A stretch of DNA of 64,000 bases from Leptodesmis sichuanensis A121 (GTDB lineage Bacteria > Cyanobacteriota > Cyanobacteriia > Leptolyngbyales > Leptolyngbyaceae), in contig NZ_CP075171.1 in the NCBI RefSeq assembly GCF_021379005.1, positions 1,302,001 through 1,366,000 on the forward strand. Reading direction: 5' to 3'. Within the stretch, counting starts at the first letter, position 1. Each line of letters begins with the position of its first letter. The translations under genes and the position numbers were made by a program. Below the pieces are notes generated by a model. That model saw only the letters and a program-made list of their open reading frames with translations, ran no database searches and was not told the origin of the DNA. Positions 18,383-27,395 of this stretch are shown one piece after another.

Positions 18383-19762
18383 ATGACTCTTCCTCCCACA
18401 TACAACGCCCCTCCCTTCCTGCAAATCGCCCGGTGGATTCTGGAACCGTTGGAGTTCATGAGATCCTGTCAACATCGATATGGAGACTGCTTCAGGGCAG
18501 AATTTGGTGCTGGTCGCCATTTTTATTTCTTGAGTGATCCAAAAGTGATCGAGCAGGTGCTCACCGCCAATCCGGCTAATTTCGATTCAGGACGGGCCAA
18601 CTGGATTCTACGCCCAACCGTGGGAGATAACTCCTTACTCTTGCTGGACGGAGATCGCCACCAGCGCCATCGCCAGTTGCTCATGCCACCCTTCCACGGA
18701 GAGCGGATGAAGGCGTATGGGGAATTGATCTGCCGTCTGACGGAACAAGTTGCAAGCCAATGGCCGCTCAATCAGCCCTTTGCCACTCGTCCTGAGATAC
18801 AAAAGATTTCTCTCAGTATCATCTTGCAGGCCGTATTTGGGTTAACAGAAGGGCCGCGCTGCGATCGCCTGCGGAGTTTAATGGATGCCTTATTGAAGTT
18901 AACAACCTCCCGATTTGGATTTGTAATGGCTTTTTTCCCCATCCTCCAGCGAGACTATGGAGCCTGGAGTCCTGGCCGCCGATTTAATCAAGTGATGCAT
19001 CAAATTGATGAGGAGCTTTATGCTGAAATTCGAGAACGGCGGCACGCATTTGATCCCACTCGTAGTGATATTCTGACCCTGCTCCTGGCGGCACGGGATG
19101 AAACCGGACAACCAATGACCGATGTGGAACTCCGGGATGAACTGATGACCCTACTACTGGCCGGACATGAAACGACCGCTACAGCCATCACCTGGGCCAT
19201 CTACTGGATTCATTACTTACCTGCCGTAAAAGCCAAACTGCTGACAGAATTAGCGTCGCTGGAAAAACAGCCGGATCTGGGGGCGATCGTGCGTCTGCCC
19301 TACCTTAATGCCATCTGTTACGAAACCCTGCGAATTTACCCGATCGCTCTGATTACCCTGCCTCGCATTCTCAAAGTGCCAATGGAGATTGGTGGATATC
19401 AGTTTGAGCCAGAGTCGCTCCTGGCTCCCTGTATTTATCTGGTACATCAGCGTCCAGATCTGTATCCAGAACCCACAACCTTTAGGCCGGAACGCTTCCT
19501 GGAACGGCAATTCTCGCCCTACGAGTACTTTCCCTTCGGTGGTAGCAATCGTCGCTGTATTGGGGCCGCATTTGCCTTATATGAAATGAAGTTGGTGCTG
19601 GCCACGCTGCTAACTCGCTATGAGTTGACCCTGGCGGAAACCAAACCCGTCGTTCCGATTCGAAGAGGAGTGACCACGGCTCCCAAAGGTGGGGTAAAAC
19701 TGATTGCGAAAGGCCAGCACTCTGCTGTCAGTACCCCAATTGCATCCTTATGTCAGACCTGA
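18383..19762 (+). CDS. Cytochrome P450
   Basis: 459 residues. The haem thiolate is C392 in FGGSNRRCIGA, the oxygen-activation helix carries A260-G-H-E-T-T265, and the ExxR pair is E314-R317. There is no membrane anchor, so the protein is probably soluble. The sequence style resembles the cyanobacterial CYP110 group, whose tested members hydroxylate fatty acids, alkanes or terpenoids. No ferredoxin or reductase gene is adjacent. The last 13 bases overlap the next gene, implying co-translation with the cyclotransferase-like protein. Confidence 0.92.
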   Translation: MTLPPTYNAPPFLQIARWILEPLEFMRSCQHRYGDCFRAEFGAGRHFYFLSDPKVIEQVLTANPANFDSGRANWILRPTVGDNSLLLLDGDRHQRHRQLLMPPFHGERMKAYGELICRLTEQVASQWPLNQPFATRPEIQKISLSIILQAVFGLTEGPRCDRLRSLMDALLKLTTSRFGFVMAFFPILQRDYGAWSPGRRFNQVMHQIDEELYAEIRERRHAFDPTRSDILTLLLAARDETGQPMTDVELRDELMTLLLAGHETTATAITWAIYWIHYLPAVKAKLLTELASLEKQPDLGAIVRLPYLNAICYETLRIYPIALITLPRILKVPMEIGGYQFEPESLLAPCIYLVHQRPDLYPEPTTFRPERFLERQFSPYEYFPFGGSNRRCIGAAFALYEMKLVLATLLTRYELTLAETKPVVPIRRGVTTAPKGGVKLIAKGQHSAVSTPIASLCQT

Positions 19763-20187
19763 TCAAAGTCTTTGTCTACGGCACCCTCAAACCCGGAGAA
19801 GTAAAGCATTCCCTTTGTGTAAACCAAATTAAAGAACCACGCCCTGCGATCGTTCAGGGGCAACTCTACCATCTACCCCTTGGCTATCCGGCCATGACTC
19901 TGGATGCAGCCGGGATTGTGCGTGGATTTGTGTTGTCATTTGCTGACCCCACCATCCTCCAGACGCTGGACGATTATGAGCAGCACGCCCCTGAATATTT
20001 CCAGATGCATGCGCCAGATTTATCCCTAGAAGCTCATCAATACCGCCGTTTACAAATTACCACGTTCCATCCTGACCACTCCCCTCTGGATCTTGCCTGG
20101 TGCTATGTAATGACCTCCCAACAAATTACTGCGTTGAGAGGTCGTTGGGTGGCCAGCGGAGACTGGACTCGGAATTGGGCCAATTAG
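19750..20187 (+). CDS. Gamma-glutamylcyclotransferase-like (AIG2/GGCT fold) protein
   Basis: 145 residues. V8-Y-G-T-L-K-P-G15 near the start is the glycine-rich binding loop of the fold, and DDYEQHAPEYF carries the acidic residue region used by family enzymes. Members act on gamma-glutamyl peptides or amines, releasing 5-oxoproline. The ATG lies inside the P450 gene (13-base overlap), an arrangement that suggests one transcript. The substrate cannot be predicted from sequence. Confidence 0.82.
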   Translation: MSDLIKVFVYGTLKPGEVKHSLCVNQIKEPRPAIVQGQLYHLPLGYPAMTLDAAGIVRGFVLSFADPTILQTLDDYEQHAPEYFQMHAPDLSLEAHQYRRLQITTFHPDHSPLDLAWCYVMTSQQITALRGRWVASGDWTRNWAN

Positions 20188-20201
20188 GGATCCGCTTTGT
20201 T

Positions 20202-20777
20202 TTAGCGAATGGTGCTATTCGAGGGATTGAACGCATCCCCAACTCCTGGTTGAGGAGAAGCGGAAGATGCAGGAATAGAGATTAGAGGCTTATCTAGAGC
20301 CACCAGCAGAGGTTCGGCAGAATCTTTGGCTGGTTGTTGAGTTTCCTGAGGGGTCTGAGCCAGTTGGGGTGCAGGAGCGTGATCTCCTAAGAACACACTG
20401 GATACCGCCCCAACCACCACGGCTGCGATCGCAATGCCGCCCCAGATCACAGCATGGCGAGGACGACGATCGACACGGGCCAGCACAGAATCCACGGTTC
20501 TCTCAACAGAACACTCATCGGAGATTGGGACAGGCATGGCTTGCAAGGACTGCCGGAGCTTAAGCAACCGTTCGTATAGTCGCTGCACAGTGGGGTCATT
20601 ACTCAGCCAGTCTTCGACTTGACGGCGTTCGTCGGCGGTGACTTCGCCATCCATATAAGCGCTTAACAGTTCAAAGCGATCGCGGTGCATCACATCTAAA
20701 GCTCGTGGAGAGGAATTCAAGTTCCCAGACATGGCTGCCTGAGGGTTGAAGTTAGGAGGGTCAAAATTGGACGTCAT
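20202..20777 (-). CDS. Membrane anti-sigma factor (partner of the ECF sigma)
   Basis: 191 residues. The cytoplasmic N-terminal helical domain (about 33-82: RFELLSAYMDGEVTADERRQVEDWLSND) is the RseA/RsiW-like anti-sigma fold, followed by one membrane helix (109-131) and a Pro/Ser/Gln-rich periplasmic tail. The HxxxCxxC zinc motif of ZAS-type anti-sigmas is not present. It lies 149 bp behind the sigma gene on the same strand, the usual layout for a sigma/anti-sigma pair. It probably holds the sigma factor at the membrane until a signal triggers release. Confidence 0.8.
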   Translation of the reverse strand: MTSNFDPPNFNPQAAMSGNLNSSPRALDVMHRDRFELLSAYMDGEVTADERRQVEDWLSNDPTVQRLYERLLKLRQSLQAMPVPISDECSVERTVDSVLARVDRRPRHAVIWGGIAIAAVVVGAVSSVFLGDHAPAPQLAQTPQETQQPAKDSAEPLLVALDKPLISIPASSASPQPGVGDAFNPSNSTIR

Positions 20778-20926
20778 TGCAACATCACTTTTTGTGTAAG
20801 GAGTACACCCAGCTTTTGATCAAACAGGATAAACAATCCAGCTTAGAAACACAAACTGTTTCAAGAGGGATCGGGATTCCAACTTCAGACAGATCTAACC
20901 CTTCCCAATTGTACAATTGCTCTCGA

Positions 20927-21622
20927 TTAAATACCGTCAAGATAATTTTGCAATTGGGACTGCAGTCGGAGCCGCGCCCGGGCAATTCGGGATTTCACTG
21001 TTCCTAAAGAAACCCCCGTAATTTCGGCAATCTCTTCATAGGCCATTCCCTGAATTTCCCGTAGTACGATCGTCGTCCGGAAAGCTTCGGGTAGGTCAGC
21101 GATCGCGTCTCGCAACTGGTCGTAAAACTCCTGAGTAGTCAGATTTTCGTCAGGGCCAGGTGTTTCGGAGGCAAGTTCCCATTCCATCTCCCCATCATCC
21201 ATTGATAGTGGTGCATCTAACGACAGCGGACTGGCCGTCCGTTTGCGTTTCCGCAACTCGTCATAAAACAAATTCGTGGCGATCCGGCTCAACCAGCCCC
21301 GGAATTTTTCCGGTTCATTCAGCCGTTGGATATTGCGATAGACCCGGATCCACACTTCCTGGGTCAGGTCAGCGCGATCGTGCCAGTCTGGTGCTAGATG
21401 ATACAAAATCCGTTCAACGTTGGATTGATACCGACGCATTAACTCTGCAAAGGCAGCTTTATCAGGGCGATGTCCAGCTTGACACTGCAGAATCAAATCG
21501 TAGTTAGAGAGTTTGTCTGCTTGCACTGAAATTTGGGAAGCCGTCGGTTCTACCGTTGACCAGGATAGCCGAAGAGAGTGACTCATGGGCGGAATTTCGC
21601 TCTTAAACATTCCGTTGTCCAT
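20927..21622 (-). CDS. sigG: ECF sigma factor, SigG-like
   Basis: 231 residues. Region 2 (about 65-135: AFAELMRRYQSNVERILYHL to RIATNLFYDELRKRKR) and region 4 (about 170-225: LPEAFRTTIVLREIQGMAYEEIAEITGVSLGTVKSRIARAR) are complete, with an acidic linker between them. The N-terminal 40 residues are extra. The neighbouring anti-sigma gene and the overall sequence point to SigG, the essential or stress-related group 4 sigma of cyanobacteria; that assignment is inference. An internal ATG at codon 13 (MSHSL) is an equally possible start. Confidence 0.82.
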   Translation of the reverse strand: MDNGMFKSEIPPMSHSLRLSWSTVEPTASQISVQADKLSNYDLILQCQAGHRPDKAAFAELMRRYQSNVERILYHLAPDWHDRADLTQEVWIRVYRNIQRLNEPEKFRGWLSRIATNLFYDELRKRKRTASPLSLDAPLSMDDGEMEWELASETPGPDENLTTQEFYDQLRDAIADLPEAFRTTIVLREIQGMAYEEIAEITGVSLGTVKSRIARARLRLQSQLQNYLDGI

Positions 21623-21760
21623 GACGCTGCTGGTGAAATGAATGTTCCTGCCGGAGGTGGAGTGAATTGTGAAGTATTTGTAAGGAAGCTGTTAGCCAGG
21701 CTCAAACAAAGAACGAGCATTAAATACCATTGACTTGTGCGGGTTATTCAAGCCAGCATC

Positions 21761-21913
21761 TTAAAAATGCTTGACGGCCTGAGCAGCCTGAGTACTTGCC
21801 TTATTGATTGGTAGCAGGTTTTGATTGTTTTGGATTGCTGAGGGACGATTAAACCCTGTTAATAAGATGAGCGAGATTGTCAAGAGTGCGGCTGTAACTA
21901 ATTTGTCGAACAT
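21761..21913 (-). CDS. Small exported or membrane peptide, 50 aa
   Basis: An ATG at 21911-21913 preceded by GGGGGAAG opens a 50-codon frame ending at TAA (21761-21763). The first 20 residues are a classic signal/membrane segment (MFDKLVTAALLTISLILLTG), followed by a polar Asn/Gln-rich tail ending in VKHF. It lies on the same strand as sigG (its stop is 138 bp upstream of the sigG start) and ftsH. No family is recognised. The good ribosome binding site and the amphipathic layout argue for a real gene; an accidental frame cannot be ruled out. Confidence 0.45.
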   Translation of the reverse strand: MFDKLVTAALLTISLILLTGFNRPSAIQNNQNLLPINKASTQAAQAVKHF

Positions 21914-22041
21914 ACTTGCTTCCCCCGTCACGAACCAGACCTTTTGTAGAAAAGTCTTTTACAAAGACGGAATACAGTGCCTGTTGTTGACATTCCGCAT
22001 CTTTGTTCAACCTTTACTTAGTTCTAGCCCTGGAATGCATA

Positions 22042-22071
22042 AGGTTTCTTGAGGATAGCCCCAAGAAACCT
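22042..22071 (-). terminator. Hairpin after ftsH
   Basis: AGGTTTCTTG and CAAGAAACCT form a perfect 10-bp stem with a 10-base loop, 69 bases behind the ftsH stop. There is no clear T run, so it may be a transcript-stabilising hairpin rather than a standard terminator. Confidence 0.4.
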
Positions 22072-22139
22072 CAAGATAGGATAAGCATTCCCCAAAGCTT
22101 TGGAAAAGCGCTTTAGAAAATATCCTGAAAATTTGTTGT

Positions 22140-24050
22140 TCAAGATGATGGGGTGGCAACGGATTGTTGCTCCGTGTATTCCGCAACAATCTGGCGGAAT
22201 TCATCCCCTTCGATCGTTTCCTTATCCAGCAAAACGTCTACCAGTCGATCAACCAGAGGCCGATTTTCCCGGATCAGACGACGGGCTTCCTGATAACAAT
22301 GCATGGCAATTTCCCGCACCTGGCGATCGATTTGAGTCGCTACTTCCTCGGAATATTCCGAGCGGGCCATTAAGTTACGGCCTAAGAATACTTCATTGCC
22401 AGAGGATTCAAAGGCGACCAGCCCTAATTCAGACATACCGTAGCGAGTCACCATTTCGCGGGCCAGTTCTGCCACTGACTTGATATCGCCACTGGCTCCC
22501 GCTGTGACTTCAGCAGGGCCAAAGACTTCCTCTTCAGCCGCGCGTCCCCCCAGGGCCATCGTAATTCGATCGGTTAACCAGGCACGAGTATACAGACCGC
22601 TATCGATCATGTCTTCGTTGAAGGATTGCTGGGCAAAACCACCTACCCCGCCCGATCGCGGAATGATGGTCACTTTATTGAGGGGATCCGCATTTTTCAG
22701 CAATGTCATCAGCAACGCATGGCCGACTTCGTGATAGGCAATCAGTCGTTTTTTCTTGCTGTCTAACAACGGGGTCAGAGTCAGACCGATCGTGACGCGA
22801 TCGATCGCATCGTCAATTTCCAGCATCGTAATCGCTTCCTTGCGACGACGGGCTGTGAGGATCGCCGCTTCATTCAATAAATTGGCCAGATCCGCCCCTG
22901 CAAATCCGGGAGTCCGACGGGCGATCGTTTCTAGAGACACATCAGGAGCCAGACGCTTGTTGCGGGCATGAACCTCCAGAATTCCCAGCCTTCCGTTATA
23001 GGAAGGTAAATCTACGGTGATTTGGCGATCGAACCGACCGGGGCGTAATAACGCGGAGTCCAGTACATCAGGACGATTGGTGGCAGCAATAATAATGATT
23101 CCAGTATTGCCTTCAAACCCATCCATCTCCGTTAGCAACTGGTTGAGAGTTTGTTCTCGCTCGTCGTTGCCACCGCCAATTCCGGCTCCTCGTTGCCGAC
23201 CCACGGCATCAATTTCATCAATAAAGATGATGCAGGGGGCATTTTCCTTCGCTTTCTTAAATAGATCCCGAACGCGGGAAGCCCCTACCCCGACAAACAT
23301 TTCCACAAACTCGGAACCAGAGATGCTGAAGAAAGGGACTCCGGCTTCCCCAGCGATCGCCTTGGCCAGCAAGGTTTTACCTGTTCCGGGAGGGCCAACC
23401 AATAGCACCCCTTTGGGAATCCGGGCACCGACAGCCGTGAATTTCTCCGGTTTTTTCAAGAAAGTAACGACTTCCTGGAGTTCTTCCTTGGCCTCTTCAA
23501 TACCGGCGACATCATCAAACATCACGCCCGTTTTGGCTTCCATCTGAAAGCGGGCGCGAGATTTGCCGAAGTTCAACGCCTGACCTGGCCCTCCAGGAGA
23601 GTTGGCAGACCGTCGGATAATCATCAGCAAGCCGCCCAACAGCAGCAGGAACAAGAACAATTGAGCCATAAGACCCACAAGCGCTCCGTTGTCTGCTGAG
23701 TCTTTAATGGCTAAAGGCACTTTGTTTTGCCGCGCCCGCTCAACTAGAATGTTATTTTCCTCAAACAGAGGGACTTCCTTCGGTGGTTCTTCTCGCTTCT
23801 GGTCTTCCAGTTTCACCCGTGCTACCCGTTGTACTCGATCAATCTCAATAGCTTTGACCTTACCACTGTCGATATCTCTCAACAGGTCGCTGTAGCTCAT
23901 CGGCTCACGATTGGCGTTTGCACTTGCTAGAGCGGGAACAGTGAGGCTGAGTCCCTGGGCAATGACAAAAAATGCTGTGATCAAGCCTTTAACAGCTTGA
24001 CCACGAACCGACGATCGCTGAGCCAGAGAGTGTGTGCGGGAACCTTTCAT
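22140..24050 (-). CDS. ftsH: ATP-dependent zinc metalloprotease FtsH
   Basis: 636 residues. A membrane-bound AAA+ protease, assembled as hexamers, that degrades damaged membrane proteins including photosystem II D1. Two hydrophobic segments (about 21-43, signal-like, and 124-145), Walker A G219-P-P-G-T-G-K-T226, Walker [10 protein letters not shown], the SRH region ([21 protein letters not shown]) and the zinc site H440-E-V-G-H444 are all intact. Cyanobacteria have about four FtsH paralogues; the replaced segment [19 protein letters not shown] separates it from the FtsH2 type and suggests the FtsH1/FtsH3 branch, but not firmly. Confidence 0.95.
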   Translation of the reverse strand: MKGSRTHSLAQRSSVRGQAVKGLITAFFVIAQGLSLTVPALASANANREPMSYSDLLRDIDSGKVKAIEIDRVQRVARVKLEDQKREEPPKEVPLFEENNILVERARQNKVPLAIKDSADNGALVGLMAQLFLFLLLLGGLLMIIRRSANSPGGPGQALNFGKSRARFQMEAKTGVMFDDVAGIEEAKEELQEVVTFLKKPEKFTAVGARIPKGVLLVGPPGTGKTLLAKAIAGEAGVPFFSISGSEFVEMFVGVGASRVRDLFKKAKENAPCIIFIDEIDAVGRQRGAGIGGGNDEREQTLNQLLTEMDGFEGNTGIIIIAATNRPDVLDSALLRPGRFDRQITVDLPSYNGRLGILEVHARNKRLAPDVSLETIARRTPGFAGADLANLLNEAAILTARRRKEAITMLEIDDAIDRVTIGLTLTPLLDSKKKRLIAYHEVGHALLMTLLKNADPLNKVTIIPRSGGVGGFAQQSFNEDMIDSGLYTRAWLTDRITMALGGRAAEEEVFGPAEVTAGASGDIKSVAELAREMVTRYGMSELGLVAFESSGNEVFLGRNLMARSEYSEEVATQIDRQVREIAMHCYQEARRLIRENRPLVDRLVDVLLDKETIEGDEFRQIVAEYTEQQSVATPSS

Positions 24051-24179
24051 ACCTGCTTGCCTTTTGAATGCTGCGTATCTTCCCCAGAAGCGAACCCCCT
24101 TGCTGAAGGCGTTCTGGGAATGTAACAGGGTCTTTAAATGTTAGTGTAACCTGCTTCTATCCTAGTCGACCGGGATCCT

Positions 24180-25355
24180 TTATCCAGAGCCATTCAAACT
24201 TAACCGTTTCCAGCTTAGTTGCCCTGCCGCATCTAAATGCCAGCGAAGGAACTGGGCGGGTTGCTGCTGGTAGCTCGTGGACAGTCCGATCGCCTGCCGA
24301 GGTGCGCTGGTGGCCAGCGCGATCGCTGTATCCACCGGACAAATCCCCCACTTGACAAGATTCTGAACCCCTATCAGCAATGGCAATGTCGTACCGGACA
24401 ATGTTCCATCGGGCAAGCGAGCCGTTCCTTGAGTGACTTCAATCTGGCGGGTATCCCAGGGATAGGCTCCATCAGGAAGTCCTAAAGGTGCCAGAGCATC
24501 ACTCACCAGGAACACCCCGCGATCGTATTGAGCAGCCCGCAACAAAATATCCATCATGATGGGAGATACATGCTGACCATCAGCAATCAGGCCACAGTGG
24601 ACACGGGAATCAACGATCGCGGCTCCCAGCAACCCCGGTTCCCGATGGTGCAATGGTGGCATGGCATTAAAGGCATGAGTCACCATCCTGGCTCCCTGGT
24701 CAAAGGCTTGCTGAGCCTGGGTTGCCGTTGCCATTGAATGCCCCAAACTCACAGTAATCCCCAGCGATCGCAGGTAGGGAATCACCTGACCTGATGCATC
24801 TAATTCCGGTGCAAGAGTGATTACTTTCACCAGACTGGCATAATCTCCCAAGATTCGTTTGACGTTGTCCACCCTGAGCGGCTGCAGATGCTCGGCAGAA
24901 TGAGCACCCCGCTTTTGGGGATTCAGAAACGGCCCTTCGAGGTGAACACCCAGGATAGCAGCAGTGGGAACTTTGAATTTTGAATTTTGAATTTTGAATT
25001 TTGCAAGAGTAGAGAGTGATCGCTGAATATTCTCAATAGAGGTTGTCACCAGAGTTGGCAGAAAGGCATCCACACCCTGCCCCCAGAGAAAATTACAGAT
25101 CGGTGCTAGTTTGTCAATATTTTGCTCACTCAAATCAGGAAAAGCCAGTCCCAGTGCTCCATTGATCTGGAGATCAACTCCTCCCAGGGAAAGCCAGTCT
25201 CCTGCGATATCTAAAATCTTAGTTTCTGCACTTGCTGGAGCTGCTGCGGAAATCACTTGAGGCTGAATTGAAGTAATCCTACCGTCTGCGATCGCAATTT
25301 GCTGCAACCCTTCATATCCAATCAACCGAACATTCTGAAGTATCAAACCATTCAT
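24180..25355 (-). CDS. nagA: N-acetylglucosamine-6-phosphate deacetylase
   Basis: 391 residues. Removes acetate from GlcNAc-6-P in amino-sugar and peptidoglycan recycling. HLEGPFLNPQKRGAH and GHSMATATQA are family signatures, with HAFNAMPPLHHREPG in the C-terminal half. The frame is open 18 codons further upstream, but TAAGGAGA (25361-25368) is a strong binding site five bases before the ATG at 25353-25355, so the shorter start is used. An in-frame AT-rich heptamer repeat (24972-25002) encodes KFKIQNSKFK in a surface-loop position before the ILGVHLEGPF strand. Confidence 0.92.
   Translation of the reverse strand: MNGLILQNVRLIGYEGLQQIAIADGRITSIQPQVISAAAPASAETKILDIAGDWLSLGGVDLQINGALGLAFPDLSEQNIDKLAPICNFLWGQGVDAFLPTLVTTSIENIQRSLSTLAKFKIQNSKFKVPTAAILGVHLEGPFLNPQKRGAHSAEHLQPLRVDNVKRILGDYASLVKVITLAPELDASGQVIPYLRSLGITVSLGHSMATATQAQQAFDQGARMVTHAFNAMPPLHHREPGLLGAAIVDSRVHCGLIADGQHVSPIMMDILLRAAQYDRGVFLVSDALAPLGLPDGAYPWDTRQIEVTQGTARLPDGTLSGTTLPLLIGVQNLVKWGICPVDTAIALATSAPRQAIGLSTSYQQQPAQFLRWHLDAAGQLSWKRLSLNGSG
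24972..25002. repeat. TTTGAAT heptamer tandem repeat inside nagA
   Basis: Four consecutive TTTGAAT units plus TTT. Short tandemly repeated heptamers of this kind are common in cyanobacterial intergenic DNA; here the run is translated. Confidence 0.8.
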
Positions 25356-25360
25356 TAATT

Positions 25361-25368
25361 TCTCCTTA
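25361..25368 (-). promoter_or_regulatory. Ribosome binding site deciding the nagA start
   Basis: TAAGGAGA on the minus strand, five bases before the ATG at 25353-25355. Confidence 0.75.
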
Positions 25369-25625
25369 CCAATTCCCAATTCTATCCTCTCCCTCCCTCC
25401 TTTCTTCATAGCCTATCTCATTGTTAAAGCTCAGCCATTTGTAAAGCTCTGTCCGCCAAAAAACCTAATTCTGCTGTCAGCAAAAGTAATTTAGTTTCCG
25501 CCATTAGTAGTAACGGGAATAATGGATTCGGCATGAATTGGTCAAGGAATCAGAACATAAAAAATAACAGGATGTAGATACTTAAATCAAATCCTTTTAT
25601 TTGTCATTTTCGACTCAGCAAATAG

Positions 25626-26684
25626 ATGAACGAGTATCAAATGGGATGCAATCAGAGCAATATTCTAGTTGTAGATGACCTACCTGATAATGTTGACCTC
25701 CTTTATAGAATATTGAGGCAGAAAGGCTTTAATGTTACGACGGCCCATAGTGGAGAAGAAGCCCTTTCCACGATATTGACCTGCTTACCAGATCTAATCC
25801 TGGTTGATATTGGAATGCCTTACATGGATGGCTACGAAGTGTGCCACATTCTGAAAGCAAATCCTCGGACAAAAGATATTCCGATTATTTTTGTAACGGC
25901 TTTTGAACAAATACTGAATAAGGTCAAAGCCTTTGAAATGGGCGGGGTGGATTACATTACCAAACCTTTTGAAACAGCAGAGGTGCTGGCTCGGGTAGAA
26001 CTTCACTTATCTCTACGGCGGCTACAGCAGCAATTGGAAGCCCAGAATGAGTTATTGCGCCGAGAAGTTCGCGATCGCATGGCCATAGAAGCCGCCTTAC
26101 AGGCCGCGAATCAGGAACTGCAGCGGTTAGCTCATCAAGATGGTTTGACTCAAATCGCCAACCGTCGTTGCTTTGATCTCTGTTTGAATCAAGAATGGCG
26201 CAGACTAATGCGGGAAGTGCAACCCCTATCCTTGATTCTCTGCGATGTCGATTTCTTTAAAGCCTATAACGACACCTATGGTCATCAAGCAGGGGACAAT
26301 TGCCTGCGTAGAATTGCTAGTGCGATTGCAACAGCGGTTAAACGCCCAAGTGATGTAGTAGCACGCTATGGCGGAGAAGAGTTTGTTCTCATTCTGCCCA
26401 ACACCCCTGCCTCAGGAGCTTTGTATGTTGCCCAGGAGATCCAGGAGGCGGTTCGAGCATTAGAACTGGTTCATGCAGGCTCCCAAATTAGCCCCTATAT
26501 CACCCTGAGTATGGGAGTTACAGCCGTTATTCCAAAAGCAAATCTATCCCCGATGTCTCTCATTGCTGCGGCCGATCGCGCCCTCTACCGAGCTAAATTG
26601 GCGGGACGCGATCGCATCAGTTTAGAAGAAGTTGGGTTTCGATCAGATCACCCTCACGTTCTTGGAGATCACCCAAAGGTATAG
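25626..26684 (+). CDS. Response regulator diguanylate cyclase (REC-GGDEF)
   Basis: 352 residues. Receiver domain 12-130 with phospho-acceptor D61 (LVDIGMPYMDGY) and K113 (ITKPFE); coiled-coil linker 130-170; GGDEF domain 170-340 with G249-G-E-E-F253. R240-P-S-D243 lies five residues before GGEEF and fits the RxxD inhibitory I-site, so the enzyme should make c-di-GMP and be restrained by its product. No histidine kinase gene is near. It converges with the next gene, the stops 11 bp apart. Confidence 0.93.
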   Translation: MNEYQMGCNQSNILVVDDLPDNVDLLYRILRQKGFNVTTAHSGEEALSTILTCLPDLILVDIGMPYMDGYEVCHILKANPRTKDIPIIFVTAFEQILNKVKAFEMGGVDYITKPFETAEVLARVELHLSLRRLQQQLEAQNELLRREVRDRMAIEAALQAANQELQRLAHQDGLTQIANRRCFDLCLNQEWRRLMREVQPLSLILCDVDFFKAYNDTYGHQAGDNCLRRIASAIATAVKRPSDVVARYGGEEFVLILPNTPASGALYVAQEIQEAVRALELVHAGSQISPYITLSMGVTAVIPKANLSPMSLIAAADRALYRAKLAGRDRISLEEVGFRSDHPHVLGDHPKV

Positions 26685-26695
26685 TGTTTCCTGCA

Positions 26696-27283
26696 TTATG
26701 ACTCGTCCTCAATGACTGCTCTCGCATTGTACCGGGATAAAAGAGTAGCGATGAACTCCGCAGCCGTGATCAATTGCGGGGAACTTGGAGAGCTAGGGGA
26801 AAACCACCAGCCCTGCGTAGTTTCTGGCGATCGCCAGAGGCTTAAATGATCAACGGCTGGTTCCGCATAAAAACTATCCTGTCCCGCTCCCAGTAAAGCA
26901 GAACTCCAGTGGGTAAAGTAGTCGTGACTGAGCCGATGCACGGGAAAATCTCCAACTAGCGGCACTCCCCAACCATCTACCGCAATCAGTGCGGCGATCG
27001 TTCCTCCCATTAATCGCCAACTCCAGGCTGTTGCAATTCCACCCACCACCCCAGCACTAAAGCTAATAATAGCAACGGTTTGATTCAGCCAATCTTGCAG
27101 ATGCACAGATCTTAACTGAGTACACAAAAACCAACTGATATGAATGGCTGAATAGGCAGGATAGCGATCAGTCGGAAAGATCAACCAGGTAAAAGCAGCT
27201 TCATCCATGACCCTCTGCAGTCCCTGCAAAAAATCCTGAGTTGCTTGCGGATCGTGAATGCCGGGACAAACAAGGACATACAT
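26696..27283 (-). CDS. Alpha/beta-hydrolase-like protein of unknown function
   Basis: 195 residues, counting from the ATG at 27281-27283 (MYVLVCPGIHDPQATQDFLQ). A longer frame reaches 27589 but would overlap the 3' end of the LysM-M23 gene by almost 200 bases, so it is rejected. The opening beta strand with CPGIHD, the ISFSAGVVGG nucleophile-elbow-like turn and a late VDHLSLW suggest a lipase-like alpha/beta fold, with the serine in SFSAG, an imperfect GxSxG. The substrate is unknown. Confidence 0.65.
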   Translation of the reverse strand: MYVLVCPGIHDPQATQDFLQGLQRVMDEAAFTWLIFPTDRYPAYSAIHISWFLCTQLRSVHLQDWLNQTVAIISFSAGVVGGIATAWSWRLMGGTIAALIAVDGWGVPLVGDFPVHRLSHDYFTHWSSALLGAGQDSFYAEPAVDHLSLWRSPETTQGWWFSPSSPSSPQLITAAEFIATLLSRYNARAVIEDES

Positions 27284-27395
27284 AAACTCTGGTGTACGTA
27301 AAAGGCACGAGCCTGGGAAAAAAGTAGGCAAATTTAAAAAATAATGGAGAGAAACCTCAAGCTTCCCTCCAAGCATCATCAACCAATTCGCTTGA

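Noticed and set aside
21825-22052. 75-codon plus-strand frame between sigG and ftsH
   Set aside because: No binding site and no sensible protein features; the opposite-strand 50-codon frame is more convincing.
23017-23547. 176-codon plus-strand frame opposite ftsH
   Set aside because: Antisense shadow of the conserved AAA domain.
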